Below are positions 9,919 to 22,764 of a DNA stretch of 64,000 nucleotides, in pieces. The translations under genes were made by a program, and so were the position numbers. This DNA is from Heterodera schachtii (taxonomy: Eukaryota; Nematoda; Chromadorea; Rhabditida; Heteroderidae): the NCBI GenBank assembly GCA_023374025.1, contig SIJG01000123.1, positions 44,848 through 108,847 of the forward strand, written 5' to 3'. The notes under the pieces are model-generated. The model was not told where the DNA came from. It did no database searches and saw only the letters and a list, made by a program, of their open reading frames with translations. Within the stretch, counting starts at the first letter, position 1. The number at the start of each line of letters is the position of its first letter.

Positions 9919-12480
9919 GTGGGTGTTTTGAAGGAAATACAAAAAAAGCCCGTGTAAGCCGTGTCACGTTGATACAAAATGGTTATTTGTTTAAAACTTG
10001 CAATTAAGATTCCGGAACTGAGAAATTAAATATTATAATAATTTTTGTATTGTTAATTAGTAAGCTCAGAAAGGATCTTACTTTAAATATAACTTTGTAT
10101 TTTTGTTGGTCTTTTCAAGAATTCGATAAGGCATAATTTGTGAGAAATTTAACCGAACCAAATTTATATTTTATTTTTTTACGATTATATATAAATAAGT
10201 TGTCTATAGTAGTTGATTATGTCATATAATTATATAATATTTTTGTTTTTAAATTTAAAGAAGTAATCCATATATTATGTCTTGAAATACTATGATATTA
10301 AAACAAGATTAGAATAAATTTGTAATAACATAAAATATTCGTAAAGAATTACAATAAATATATGGAAATTATAAATCTATTTCTCTTAATTTTGTATTAA
10401 ATATTTTGTTAATGTGAAAAATATAATAAAAACATAATTTAATTTATTTAAAAAAATAAATATTAACCAAACAGTAATTAACAAACGCACATTAAAAGAT
10501 TAAACGCTACAGACGCGCATCAGACAAATCACTTTTCGACAATTTACATAATAATTATAAAATGAAACATATTAAAGAAATCAAATAAACAAATTAAATA
10601 AATTTAAAAATTTATTAATCTTGGATTTAAACAAAATTTTATTTTTTTATTTAATCGTTTTTTATTACAAATTTAGTTAAATTTTAAAACATAAAACATT
10701 TTTTAAATATTAATATTTATTATCACTGATTAGTATAAATGCCGAAATCATCAATCTGATTAACAGAATATAGTTGTAACTACGAAGAAATGAACATTTT
10801 TTTTCTAATTAATTAAAAAAAATTCCTTATTTCATCCTTTACCAGTAACTTGCTCGCTTTGTCATTTACTATACAATTGAAAAATTAAAGTATTTAGATC
10901 AACTTTATCGTATTTTTGCGAATAAGCAATTATAGTGATTAAAAGCGCCTTCTACGATTACGTTAGATGTAAATTCAGTGAGACTAATGCTAAAACAAAT
11001 CTACTAAAAAATAAAAATAAATTCAGGAGAATATCCTGCTAGGTTGGAACACAAATAAATGATTATTTAATTAAATTTATCAAATTAACTTTGAACTATA
11101 AAAAGAAATAAATGAAAAACGATAACGGAAAGAAAATGACTTTTCTCTTGGCCAATCATGAATATTTAAATTTTCTTTATTAATATATGATGTATAAAGT
11201 TAAATTATAAGGTAAAAATCAAATACAATGGACCTGAGCGTATTTCATTTGTATAATAAAAAATTTTAGTAAATAAATATGCAATACACAAAAAATCATT
11301 ACATAATTTACCAAAATAAATCTGTGAAAGCAGAAAAAATAAAAAATAAAGAAAAACCGTACAGAACTAGAAAAAAATAACTTTACAACATTCCATGGTC
11401 GATTTATTTAAAATTGACAAAAAAATGAAATATTTTATTAAAATTACCAATAAAAAAGAATTCGATTTTAAACTAACAAGAAAATAAAATAATTTAAAAA
11501 ACTAAGAAATAAAAAAAATTTCATTTGTATTTATAAATTAAATTTATTTTGAATAAAATATTTTTAATATAAAAATTTCTAAATAGCCAAATAAATTGAA
11601 AAAAAATTGCTAAGACCAAATTAGAAAAATTTAAAATTAAGAAAATGCGTAAGTTCATTCATTAATGAATATGGAAACATATAAAAAGGAGCATTTCGTT
11701 TAAATATATAAAAATTTAATAAATATTAACAAACTGAATCGACATCCTAGGCATTATATAAATAGAAATAATTAATCAGAAAAGTAGTAAATCAATAATA
11801 TATAAAAGTAAGATTAAATATTAAAAAATATTATAATAAGATTGTCAAATTCTTAGACATATAATTAATAACATTCAGATTTACACTCATAAAATATTTC
11901 AATAAATTTTAAAAATTTCTATGGTGATTTTTTTATAAAAAATATGGCATTTTTTAATAAAAAATATGGCAATGTATTACTTGCATATTTATTAATAAAT
12001 TATATGTAAGATTATATTATAAATTAAGAAATCTAAATTGATTCACTTGATGTAATAAGAAACTCAAATACTATTTTCGAATTAGAACAGTATTAAATAT
12101 TTTTAAACGTCGATCTATTTCGCAAAGTAACATTACCGCGGGGACTGATTAATTAACCGGCCGTGACTAATCCTACAATTTACAATATTTCTTAAAGTAA
12201 GTTTTTTCGGCACTTAGCTGTCTTTTTCAATTCTACAATTATTGTCCATCGTCAATGACATTGTAAGAGTCTTTGTATTGTTTTTAACTTTCTTTTTTAA
12301 ATATAATAGCGCACAGTTACTTTTTTTCTATGTAATAAAATAAACATCTTTTATTTATAACTCAGTCATGACGTTATAATTTCGAAAATTAGTTTTTTTT
12401 AACTCTTTTAAGCTTTTTTAAATGGTTCGTTTTTATTATATTTTAAATTTTTTTATTTTTTTTCTAAAAAATTTATACAC
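9919..12480. other. AT-rich non-coding stretch
   Basis: About 2.5 kb with no supported gene. A short GC-richer island at about 12110-12260 contains small open segments without a consistent splice structure. Confidence 0.4.
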
Positions 12481-12484
12481 AAGT

Positions 12485-13190
12485 AGATTGCAAAAAAAGC
12501 CTCACGGAGCATCGTTCGAGGACATTTTCAAATTGATTTTTTTAAAGGTTAAGTACTTTTATTTTTTATAAATTTTTATTTTCTTCAAAAAATATAACAT
12601 TTTAAAATTATGTCTTTATATTTATAAACTTCTAAATTGAGTTGACAATAATGAATTATTTATTTATTGTTTTTATTTAAAGAAAATCTTTGATAATTTA
12701 CTATAATATCTTGTTGATTAACTTTTATTACATTCAACCAATTAAATTGTTAGTATTTTTAAATATTAAGAATATTTTTAAAATTATTACATTAGTAATT
12801 GATAGTGAGGCGTTTCGTTTAACATTTTGAAATATTTAAACAGTAAATAAATATGTTTTATTCTATTTTTAATCTTTTTCTTTATAATATTAATTCAAAT
12901 TTTTTTCATATACAGAAAAAAAAATTAACTGTTTTTCCATTTTCAACTTCCTCTAACAAGTTTTCCATTTAATTGCTAATATTGGAGTTATTTTGTAATA
13001 TTTTATTATTAGGCCTATTACTTATTTAATTTTTTATTCAATTTGCTGTTTTTATCACGGACTTGATCTACTTTGCCGGAGTGCTGGGTCGTTTCGTACA
13101 AAATACTACACAACGGATTCATTGGCAGGAAAAAAGCTATAAAATAAACCGAACAAATCTCTTAATTAAAAACCTCATTATTTACGTGGG
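12485..13190 (+). CDS. Weak exon candidates of an unrecognised gene
   Basis: Two GC-richer islands stand out. At about 12491-12557 a frame reads QKKPHGASFEDIFKL and ends at a donor-like AAG/GTTAAG. At about 13044-13190 two different frames stay open; one reads ITDLIYFAGVLGRFVQ and has a membrane-protein look, with a faint resemblance to the C-terminal part of family 2/21 glycosyltransferases. I could not join the islands in one frame with good splice sites, so the exon structure and identity are unresolved. Confidence 0.2.
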
Positions 13191-13199
13191 TAAGCTTTG

Positions 13200-14540
13200 A
13201 AATATATATTAATAAACTCTCTTACCAAAATTATTTATGATTAAAACACTTGTATAAATGATTTTTAACAAAAAATAAAAAACAGATCTATAAAACATAA
13301 TTTTTCAAAAAAAAAATACTAAAAATTTAAATGTTTTACCACAAAATCGAGCAATCGTTATTAAAACAAAAAAGAAAAATTTATATACATTTTTTGATTA
13401 TTTAGTAGTAAATTAATTTAATACCAAGTATTATGATTATATTTTAATTAATTTTTATTACTATATTTTCTTTTTATTGGCGATCTAACTATTTCTCAAT
13501 TAAATAATAAAAAAATTATAATATATATATAAATATATAATTCATTAAAAGATTTAAATTAAATATTGAATTGAAATTCCGATTAAAAACCGCCTGCCGC
13601 CGACACACTTCCCAATAACTACATACTTTGCAAGATGAAAAAAGCTAAATGGTATATAATGGTTTTATAGTAATTAATAAGAATGTAACTCATAAATTAA
13701 ATAAAAATAATTATCAAGAAATTATATCCGAAATTGAAAGCTCGGTTAATAAATTCGATGTTTATGAGGATATAAAAACAAATTGAATTTAAAAAATAAA
13801 AATGAAGATAGCAAGCAAAAAATAGTCAGATAACTCAGTTTAAATTTTTATTGTTAATATAATTTTTACATCTGTAATAAGTAATATTAAAAATAAAATG
13901 ACTAACTTTCTTATAGCTCTAATATGTTTCTGTTTATGTTATGAATGATGATAACCCAAAATCCAACGAAATAAAAACCTTCTTTGTAACACATATTTAA
14001 ATTTTAAAATTAAAGAAATACAACAGTAAAATACTAATTTAGTTTTATAAAAAAAACATTCTAATTAATCTATAAAAAAAAATTTCTCTCAAAATTAAAA
14101 ATTACAGAAATAAACACGATTAATATGATAAAATAATCAAAAATATAAAGAATTTAAATTAAAAAGTAATTTGAAATTTTGATTTAAAATCCTAAGTTTT
14201 AAATTAATCTGGTGTGTGTTACTATGTTTCTTAGATTTACATTAAAAAAGTTAAAGGAAATTTTAAAGTTTTATTTATTATATTTATATTTCTTTTTAGT
14301 TATCTGTTATATAACTATATTAAAGTAATTTTCAGTTTAATATTTAATATTATCGTATATTATATTCTTGTATGTTTAGAAGGCTCACGGTCGGCTTAAA
14401 GTTTCAGCAATGTTAAATTTTTTACTGATTAAATTTTAATAAAAGGAGCTTTGAGATTTTAATGCAGAATTTGTTAATTTGTTTATTATTATAGTAAAAT
14501 CTGATTGTGAACTTTATAATTTTTCTACGATTTGTGTTAA
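13200..14540. other. AT-rich non-coding stretch
   Basis: No gene, RNA or bounded repeat is visible apart from short TA runs (about 13520-13540). Confidence 0.4.
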
Positions 14541-14542
14541 TT

Positions 14543-14689
14543 ATGGCTCGTAATTTATATGGTGGTGATTATTTCTTAGATTTTAAATTTATAATTGGAG
14601 GATTTAGCAAAACAGCATGGCCAAAAGAAATTCGTTCGTGTGGTATAAAGCCGCAGTCCAAATTGTTGTTCGTTAGTCTTAGAGAATGA
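14543..14689 (+). CDS. Possible small ORF or exon, product unknown
   Basis: An ATG at 14543 opens a 48-codon frame (MARNLYGGDYFLDF..., ending ...LLFVSLRE) to a stop at 14687-14689. The 3' half (about 14600-14690) is richer in GC and reads like protein. A second overlapping frame starting at an internal ATG (MAKRNSFVWYKAAVQ) is equally plausible, so the correct frame is undecided. No homologue is recognised. Confidence 0.22.
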   Translation: MARNLYGGDYFLDFKFIIGGFSKTAWPKEIRSCGIKPQSKLLFVSLRE

Positions 14690-15662
14690 CTAAAATATGG
14701 CTTATATAAATCAACTTTCTTTACTTCGAAGGGAGATATTTTCAAGTGATCATTGATCCAAATTGATTGAATTAAATACTTGATTATATTTATTAAGGTT
14801 TTACTCTAAATAAATTAATCATAAAAAAGTGTTATTAAATTAATTTATACTTTTGGTTTCATTATTTTTTACTGACATGATTTTATTCAATCTTATTGTA
14901 ATTGTGTTATTAAAGTATTTAATATCTTTATCAATGTGTCTTTTTCTAATTCATGTTAATCGACTTACATTTTAAATCTTTTAGCACTACAGAAAATTTC
15001 TATTAAATTTCATGTTTGCATTTTATTATAGACTACTCTGATACTTCAATGACATATATATATTTTTAATAGCATTTTTACTATTAAATCTTAATCATTG
15101 AATTTAAATTGTTATTTTAACAATAATATTTTTAAAGATTTAACATAACAATGAATATCTGTATTCGAACAAATAAACATTTATTTATTTATTTTTATTA
15201 ACTGAATAATTTTTTCTTTCTATTTCTCGTTGAAACCTATAATTATTAGTTTTTTAATATTTATAAGAATTCTAATTAATTAAACAATTTTGGCATGATG
15301 TAATTTTTTTGTGTAATAAAACCTTGTTTTTCATCAAATCGCTTAAGTTCATGTTTTGGTATTTAACATTTCTATCATATTAAGAAGTAATAAATATTCA
15401 GTTATTGTTTATTTTGACTTTTTTTTATCTTTACAATTCATATATCTTTTCTTTAGGATTTTAAATAACATTTATAAATATTTAAAAAAATTCGACCTCT
15501 TGCTTCTTTTGACAATAATATGGGCAAATTTAGATGTTCCTTAAACATACACAATTTAAAAGAATTGTCTTGATAATATTCATTTTTTAATTCTAATGGT
15601 GTGCAATATTGTCAAAAATAAAAATTTTCTTGAATTAGCTGATTTCGCTTATTTATTTTTTT
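14690..15662. other. AT-rich non-coding stretch
   Basis: I see nothing with gene or repeat structure here. Confidence 0.4.
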
Positions 15663-16083
15663 GTTTAAATTAGAGTGCAGCGGGACCGGGAATTTTGGGC
15701 AAAACCGGGACCGGGACTTGCCGGGACCTGAGAAGCCGGGACCGGGACCGGGACCTCGATTTTTCTTCGGGACCGGGACCGGGAACCGGGACCAACCGGG
15801 AAATTTTAAAAATTCAAAAAATTTTAAAAAATTTAAATTTTAATTTATTTCAATTGAAAATAACACAAAATTAAATTTTTATTTTGTTTTTTATTTATGT
15901 AATAAAATCCAAAAGTTAAAGCACAATTAAATTAATGAAAATTTTCAAACTAATTTATTTAAATTATTTTTAAAAATAATCATTTTTGGACTAAATGATC
16001 GAATATTATTAGAAATTTATATTACTTTTATGATCATTTTTTCGGCGCGCTTTTTGCAAAAAACTTTTGTTGAGAAGGGGAGA

Positions 16084-16109
16084 CCGGCGGTGCCGATAGG
16101 CGCCGCCGG
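16084..16109. repeat. Shared GC-rich palindrome (copy in the 15671 element)
   Basis: Arms CCGGCGGTGCC and GGCGCCGCCGG around GATA; this is the reverse complement of the orientation in the 5269 copy. The flanks match the other copies when reversed. Confidence 0.85.
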
Positions 16110-16296
16110 GGAAAATTTTGACAATTTGAGTGTAATTTGTTAACAGATTTTCAACAAAAAGGCAATTTTTTTGGATTTATTAGGCTCAATATGTACATAT
16201 TTTCATTTAAAAAAAATAAAAAAATATATGAGAAATCATATTTTGTCGATAGGAAAACCATGAATATACAAAAAGAAAATTCAAAATATTTTAATT

Positions 16297-16365
16297 TCCT
16301 TAGAGGGATTGAACCAGGGGAAAGAAGAAGACAAAAGTCAAGGGGACTAGCCACTAGGCCATTTG
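16297..16365 (-). other. tRNA-like segment inside the 15671 element
   Basis: On the minus strand TGGCCTAGTGGCTAGT (16361-16346) resembles an A box and GGTTCAATCCC (16315-16305) a B box. It corresponds to the tRNA-like part of the element at 5269. Stems are incomplete, so it is not a functional tRNA gene. Confidence 0.45.
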
Positions 16366-17237
16366 CACAATTGGTTGCTACATTCTTAAAGAAACTTTTT
16401 AATCATTTTTTTTATTTTTTTTCCTTTGACTCCAATTTTTATCACTCATTTTCCACTCAGACCCCCATTCTTACCAGTGCTTGTTTTTCCCGGTTCCCGG
16501 TTGCCCTACCGGGACCGGGACCTGAGCTTTTCAAAACCCGGGACCGGGAACCGGGACCGGGACCTCGGATGACCGGGAATTCCCGGCCCGGTCCCGGTCC
16601 CGCTGCACTCTAGTTTAAATATATTTCATAATTACTTTATAAATTCCTGCAGTTGATGATTTTAATAATTTAGCGGCTAATAATAGATCAACAAAATTTT
16701 ATTTTTATAACTTGCTTTAATTTTTTTTTCTGAATGTGACAGTTTATTATTTCATTATTATTTGGTCGAATATTCTTTTCTTGTTTATTTGTTGTTTTTG
16801 TATAAATTTTTGAAATATTATTTAATCACAAACATTCATAAGACGATACTTTCATTTACGGAGTTACATTTTATTTTTATCACTATTTATTTTATTTTTT
16901 ATAACATTTATTTTTGTAAAAATTAGTAGAAACAAAAATTAAATAATATTTCTCCGCTTATTCATTTTCTATTATAGAAACAAATCATAATATAAATTAC
17001 TTTTTTCATTCTCACGAATAATTTTTTTTTAATTAATGAAATTCTTTTAATTTCTATTCAGGTTTGTTTTTATGTTTTTTTCATTCTTCAAACATTTCAT
17101 TCGGTATATATTAAACCGTCGTAATAAGTTTATTTCAAAGATTCTATTGAATTTATAATGAAATGCGCATTTAATATTTTTTCCTTTAAACCAAAGCCCC
17201 TGACTTTTTAATCTTGTTCTTTGTAGTGCGGGCTCTC

Positions 17238-17575
17238 TCAAAGTGCCTGGGAGGCAGAAGGTTTCTCATTGCACTGATGAAAAAGAGCAATAGAAGGGTG
17301 TAAAGGGTGCCCTGTGTAGCTCAGTGGTGAGAGCATTCCACGGAAAGGAAGGGTCGTGGGTTCAATTCCCACCACAGGTTGACCTTTTACACCTCCGCCA
17401 TCCACCAAATTCCTACATGGCGCTCCTGGGTGGATTGACGCATCGGAGTAATCGATCTCTGGGTGAGACGATTCTCCTCTCTGTCTTGTGTGCCTGGGGT
17501 GGCAACAAGTTCAGAGACCACGAGCTGACCTTTTACACCTCCGCCATCCACCAAATACCTAGATCTTTTTTTTTA
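17238..17575 (+). mobile_element. tRNA-derived SINE-like unit
   Basis: At its core is a tRNA-like sequence (17310-17379): D-arm TAGCTCAGTGGTGAGAGC, a weak anticodon arm TTCC/GGAA, and a T-arm with perfect stems GTGGG and CCCAC around TTCAATT. Six of seven acceptor pairs form (CCTGTG with CACAGG). The acceptor stem extends outward as a longer inverted repeat (GGTGTAAAGG with CCTTTTACACC). A 35-bp direct repeat (GACCTTTTACACCTCCGCCA onward) occurs at about 17381 and 17526. The unit ends near a T9 run (about 17566-17574), a possible pol III terminator. The anticodon loop lacks the usual U33, so this is more likely a SINE or tRNA pseudogene than a tRNA gene. Confidence 0.55.
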
Positions 17576-17579
17576 CTTG

Positions 17580-20170
17580 ACATCTTAATAGCGTAACCAA
17601 TTGTATGACGAATTTATTATTTTATACATTTTTTATTTCATTCCAAAAAAGTAACTATTAAGTATCATTTAGAATTTAAGATGATATTGTTGTTTAATCA
17701 CATTATCACAACAATAATTAAAAGAAGAGAAATAAATCTTTGTACAAGAAATAATGTTCGCTAATAAAATTATTAAAATACCAAATTATAGCTCTCTTGG
17801 TTTCTTCGACTAGACTAAACTTGTGTTTATTCCTTACCATATGGTAAAATATACATTTAGGAAATATATTTTTTAATTTATAATAAAATAATATTTTTTT
17901 AATTAGTCGAAATATTTTGTTTCAATAATTTTTAGCAGTTTTTTTCTGAATATAACGTATAAATTTTAAAATTTTTATAATGTATGTAAAAATATTAAAT
18001 TTATTGTTTTTTTCATACAAAGGGAAGTGATTTTTCTTTCATATTAAATTTATATTGAATTATATTTCTTTTGTTATTTTAACTTTATATTTTGTATATA
18101 TTTTGGTAAAAATTGAAAATATTTTGATAAAAATTGCTTTATAAATTCATTTATTTTTAGCAGAGATAATTCATTCTTATAAATATTGTGTACAGAAATT
18201 TTTCGTATGCGACTCTTTAGTCTTTTTTAAACGCATGATTCCAACTGTTTCATATATAATACAAATTCCATCATTCTACATTTTTTTTAAATGATTTTAT
18301 TATTTTTTTAATTTATTTTATTTTTTAAGTTATTCTTTATGCGTTATATAAACAATTTAAGGGACTGATATTCTAATAATATTTCACTTTAGTTTATTTT
18401 GTTTAATATAGAAATTTTCATTTTTTATTAATTTTATATTTTCTACACGGCAACCTTAAACGGTGAATTATCTAATTATTTATTGTTTTTTTATTATTTG
18501 TAGTAATTCTTTAAGTATTTACGTTACAGTAATATTGTGTTATTACACTTTTATTACTTCAGCATATAAGGTTTCTTTAAAGTTTTAAAATATTAAGTTC
18601 ATTATAATATTCTTGGGGAAGATTTTCTCTGCTTCATTCAGGCAACCGAATCATTTTGTAAATATAATGTATTTTTTTCGCAATTAATTTGGTGCAAAGT
18701 TAATTAAAGTAATAAGTTTCTTAGTTCTTAATGCTAAGCATAGTTTGGTTTTTTGTTTATAAGCTTAGCATAATGCTTTTGATTCTAGAAATATTTTTTG
18801 TCAGTTTTAAATAATTTTTAATTATAATTTATTTCTTTTCCTTTTTTATTTTTACAACTAACGGGCATAAAATAACATAAAATGTAAAGCTGCTTCATTA
18901 ATTACAGTAAGTATTAAAATTCTTTGTTTACTATTTGCTCTTCATTTTGCTTAATTGTCTTTTTTTATAAGTGCATTTTCTACAATATTTTTTTAAACAT
19001 TTTAAGAACTTTTAATGTTTTATGCCATCAGGACAGAAATTCACATCAATTTTATGTATTCATTAAATATTATGCTTTCTTTTCACTTTAAAAATTCTAA
19101 TTTTAGTTTTGTGTATTTTTGCATTAATGTTTTGAAAAAGTTATTTTTAACTTGTTTACTTTGTCTTTATTATTGGGTAATTTTAAAATTGGCATTAAAT
19201 TTTTGGTTTAATTAATTAAATTTTGCTACTTTTTGGATGTAGTATCTTTATCTTGAATTTGAATATTTTTCTAATTATTTTTAATCAAGTAAATATATTT
19301 ATTAATTTTTTAATTATTCAATTAAGAAAAATATTGTCGAAAACTATTAATTTTTTAAATTCAAACTACATTATACTTTCAACATTTTTTGAAGATTATT
19401 ATGGGTCTCAAAAAAATTTTTTTAATTGACCCAAGCATTTTTCTTGCAGCGGCTTCTTTATTTTTAATTTCTTGCGCCTTTTGTAGCCTCATTGATGTCG
19501 ATATAAAATTATTTACCTGAATAATTCTTTTTTTGCTCGTTTATATTCTTCATAGCAATTTTGCAATTTTATATAGTTTTATATTTTATTTATTTTTGCA
19601 ATTAAATATTAAATGATGCCATTAATCTTGCCAACGATATTCTGAGTAGCACCTAAGTTTGGATTAATGTTATAATGCGATAGTTCAAACAATTTTTGGA
19701 AAATTTCCAAATAAATAATTTCTCGTGCTCTTATTTTTTTTTATTTAATCTGGATATTTTTAATTCTTAATGTATTATATTTTTCGACGACGTCTTTTTT
19801 TATTAGTTTATGAATGTTAAAATTTAAATAATATTTATAATTTTGTTGCGCTTTTTTCCAAGAAATCATCTGCAAAATTTTGTTATATTTACGCTTTTCT
19901 CTATTAGTGAAAAATAATTTCGATTATCATGTCCTCACTTAGAGTAGAATAGAATAAAAAAAGTAAGGAAAAATGAAACATTTTACTTTTAATTTTTGTG
20001 GGACCATAAAGATTATAAAATAAAACTTAAATAATGCCATAAAATTATGGATCATCGAAGTGGATACGAATTGATTTAATGAGAAAGAAAATTTTATAAA
20101 AAATATTTGTTATTTTTATTGTTAGTGAATAAATTATGTATACTTTGACTAAACATACGATTAATAAATA
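17580..20170. other. AT-rich non-coding stretch with one arm of a long-range inverted repeat
   Basis: No supported gene in 2.6 kb. About 18665-18985 is the left arm of an inverted repeat whose partner lies at about 33880-34295. Confidence 0.45.
18665..18985 (+). repeat. Left arm of a long-range inverted repeat
   Basis: The sequence around CGGGCATAAAATAACAT (about 18861) and TGTAAAGCTGCTTCATTA, and the upstream CGCAATTAATTTGG block, recur in reverse complement at about 33880-34295 with small indels. The repeats are about 15 kb apart. It could be an old inverted duplication or two copies of a dispersed family; no coding sequence is evident. Confidence 0.65.
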
Positions 20171-20181
20171 GGAATTGGTCA

Positions 20182-20643
20182 ATGAAATTAAATGCGGGGT
20201 CGCCCGCTAAAAGGACAAGCTCTAAAGGATTTTCAGGTATATGAATTCCTCTTCCTAATTAATGCTAATAAATTTTATTAATTTTAAATCTTAAAATCTC
20301 AATTTTTTCAGCTATAAACGAAACCAAAAAAAGGGAACCAATTGGGCGATCACCGATTCGTGCCCCGGATGGCAATTCTCGTATGATTATTTTTAATTGA
20401 TTGGAATGATTGGAATACGGATAAAAATCGAAAAAATTTATGTAAATCCAATTAATTTTTTTCTTATACCAAAATTTCCAGAAAAATACAATCAAGTTAA
20501 AACAAAAACTTCAATAAAAATTCAATTTTAAATATAATTATTATCAATTTGACCATTTGAGTATTTCAGATAAACGATCAAAAAATCGCCCAAAAAAGAT
20601 GTGTCTCCGTCTAGGGGCGTGGTTTGCTATTATCGTAATAAAG
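20182..20643 (+). CDS. Spliced gene fragment, basic Ser/Lys-rich product of unknown function
   Basis: Three exons fit together with good splice signals. Exon 1, 20182-20236, starts at ATG (MKLNAGSPAKRTSSKGFS). Donor GTATAT and acceptor TTTTTTCAG lead to exon 2, 20312-20380 (INETKKREPIGRSPIRAPDG), in consistent phase. Donor GTATGA and acceptor GTATTTCAG lead to exon 3, 20570-20643, which ends at the donor-like AAG/GTAAAT. The product begins as a Lys/Ser/Pro-rich, probably disordered segment with SP motifs, as in nuclear or cytoskeletal regulators. In exon 3 the phase-consistent frame reads HKRSKNRPKK, but another frame (SPKKDVSPSRG) looks more protein-like and is blocked by a stop just after the acceptor. 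An upstream exon is possible, since the frame is also open before the ATG after AAATAG. No family recognised. Confidence 0.5.
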
Positions 20644-20924
20644 GTAAATTCCAAGAGGTAAATCTCATACGATAATGATTTTATAGCTTTTCAATAAAAC
20701 ATATGCAGTAAAAATTTGTGATAACTATACAATATAGAAAATCTAGTAAAAATACCAAAAACTATCAAAAATGAAATTACATACTTGTAAAAAAATAAAT
20801 AAAAAGTTTATTTTAATCAAAAAGAAATATATGAAAAATAAAAAATATATTAAAAAACACATTCAGAAAATAATAATATTTTTTAAAATTCACTTAGTTA
20901 AGCTCAGAGTTAATTTATGAATAA

Positions 20925-22300
20925 AGATCACGAAAACAATTAATATTTGTTACATTAGCACGAAATATTTCAAGTTAGATTCAGAACTTGCCCTAAAATT
21001 TTAAATAAGATAATAGTAATGACTAAACAAGTAGCTAAAAGTAAATATTCTTTATTAAAATTAAAATTAAAAAATTTAATAACCGAAATTAAAAGACAAA
21101 AAAAAACAATACTTTATGGTTTAACATTTATATATGATAAATTAAAGAAATAGAATTTGTCTATTATTAAATAGAGAATTTCCAATAAATAAATATTGTA
21201 AAAATAAAATATTTTAATTTTCTTTTTTAAACATTAATTTATATCCATTGAAAAAGCGATTCAATAACTTAAATTAATGAACAAAGAAATATTCTATATT
21301 TATTATTGATTTATATATCTAAATAAATATTATTTATTAAGGTGTTTCAAAAGATTGTTTAGACAACTTCAACCTAAGAACGCATGGTAGCATCATTTCT
21401 GAATAAATAATTTTTCAAAAAACTACTTAAAGAAAGCATTATACTGTTTTATAATAAATTCATAAATTTTCATTTTAAACCTTTTAATTTAAATTTTTAC
21501 AATACAAATTGAGAAATATACTTTAAACGGAAACAAAATATTATAAAAATTCATTATAAATAAATACAAAAGAAAATTTTAAATACAATTAAAACAGTAA
21601 TTCAATCTCTGCTGAAATCATAAAACTAATGTTGTTTAATAAAAAAATATTTAAAATAAAATTTGCTAAAAATATTCAAAGTGAAAAGAAAAAAACTTAT
21701 TAAAAAAATATAATCATAAAATAATTTATTTATTTCTGGAAAAATTTTTTCAAAAATATAATTAAAAATTTAATTTTTTGAAACTTTAAAAAATCAAATA
21801 TATAGCAAAATAATTAAAATTGATGTTCAAAAAATACCACTTTCATAATCACCTTCAATTCTAGGATGCCTATTAGCTTGTACTTAAATGCAAGTACTAA
21901 TGTTTGAGTTTGATTTTAACGATCTGAGTGAAAGCAGAAATAACAATGAACCCAAAAAATGTTTAATTATTTAATTTTAAACATTACAAATGAAAGTAGA
22001 ACTAATGTTATTTTGTATTTGTTTTCTTATAAAAAGTTCTTCACATTAATTATTTTATATCCAGAGCATCCATTCACTGAATAAATAAATAAATAAAAGA
22101 AAACACATCTTGTATTATATATTCGATTTAGTATAAATTCAGAATTAAAAAATTAATGGATAATAATCACGATAATTAATATTGTTAATTTAACAACGAA
22201 ATCCTATTGGTTAGCTTCAAAATTTTAACATAATAATTTATTTTTTAAATATTATAATAGTAATGACTAAACAATTAGCTCGAAGTAAGGTTCTTAAAAT
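20925..22300 (+). repeat. Dispersed direct repeat pair (20925-21055 and 22155-22300)
   Basis: The two segments share ATCACGA, TTAATATTGTTA-like and TAATAGTAATGACTAAACAA blocks in the same order, with many indels. They are about 1.2 kb apart. Nature unknown; probably an old repeat family. Confidence 0.5.
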
Positions 22301-22603
22301 GGAACAAAACATGCTTCATTTGCGCATTGGTAATAATTTTTAATTAAAACTGATAAATGATTGATTATACGTCTTATGTGAAAATTTTCTTCTATATTTG
22401 TGTAATATATTTAGTTAATTATTTTAAAAATTTAGAAGGCAAAAATAAATTAAATAATTTAAATAAAGTTAGAAAAAATAAATTTTCCTTAATTCATCTA
22501 ACATTCAATACTAATGATTGGTTTGTATTGTGTCTTAGAATAAATTTTCGTTGATGTCTTAAAACAATGTACTTCAAAATGTAAATTAGAAATAAAATAT
22601 ATT

Positions 22604-22764
22604 AAGATGCGATATGAAAAAAAAAACAATAAATATTTTCTTGATAAGAATTTGGTTGTGGACAAACATGCGAAGATGAATTACATGAAGCTCTAATTAT
22701 TCCCTGCACTTTCGGTTCGCTAGTTGTTGTTGAAATTTTAAGTTTGGCGAACTCGCCAACAAAA
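22604..22764 (-). CDS. Weak exon candidate
   Basis: On the minus strand, after the acceptor TTCTTTTAG (about 22765), a frame reads FVGEFAKLKISTTTSEPKVQ and continues through ASCNSSSHVCPQPNSYQ to a stop at about 22604. The GC content is higher than in the flanks and two Cys are present. No donor or neighbouring exon could be placed. It may be the last exon of a secreted or surface protein, or chance. Confidence 0.22.

Larger units (their letters stand above)
15671..16612. mobile_element. Non-autonomous TIR element with GGGACC subterminal repeats, 942 bp, perfect 8-bp target duplication
   Basis: The inverted termini are TAGAGTGCAGCGGGACCGG and its complement. Perfect 8-bp duplications GTTTAAAT lie at 15663-15670 and 16613-16620. 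The subterminal GGGACCGGGA and CCCGGTCCCG arrays, the tRNA-like segment (16297-16365, minus strand) and the shared palindrome (16084-16109) occur in reverse order relative to 5269-6259, so this is the same family inserted in the opposite orientation with a slightly diverged terminus. Translations such as GPGPGPRFFFGTGTGNRD are repeat artefacts. No transposase gene. Confidence 0.88.

Noticed and set aside
15661..16613. A GPGPGP-rich open frame and a 158-codon open frame
   Set aside because: Both overlap the GGGACC arrays and the non-coding interior of the element at 15671-16612; the frame crosses the tRNA-like segment and the palindrome.
17310..17379. Functional tRNA gene
   Set aside because: The anticodon stem has only four pairs, U33 is missing and the first acceptor pair is mismatched; it sits inside a longer repeat-like unit.
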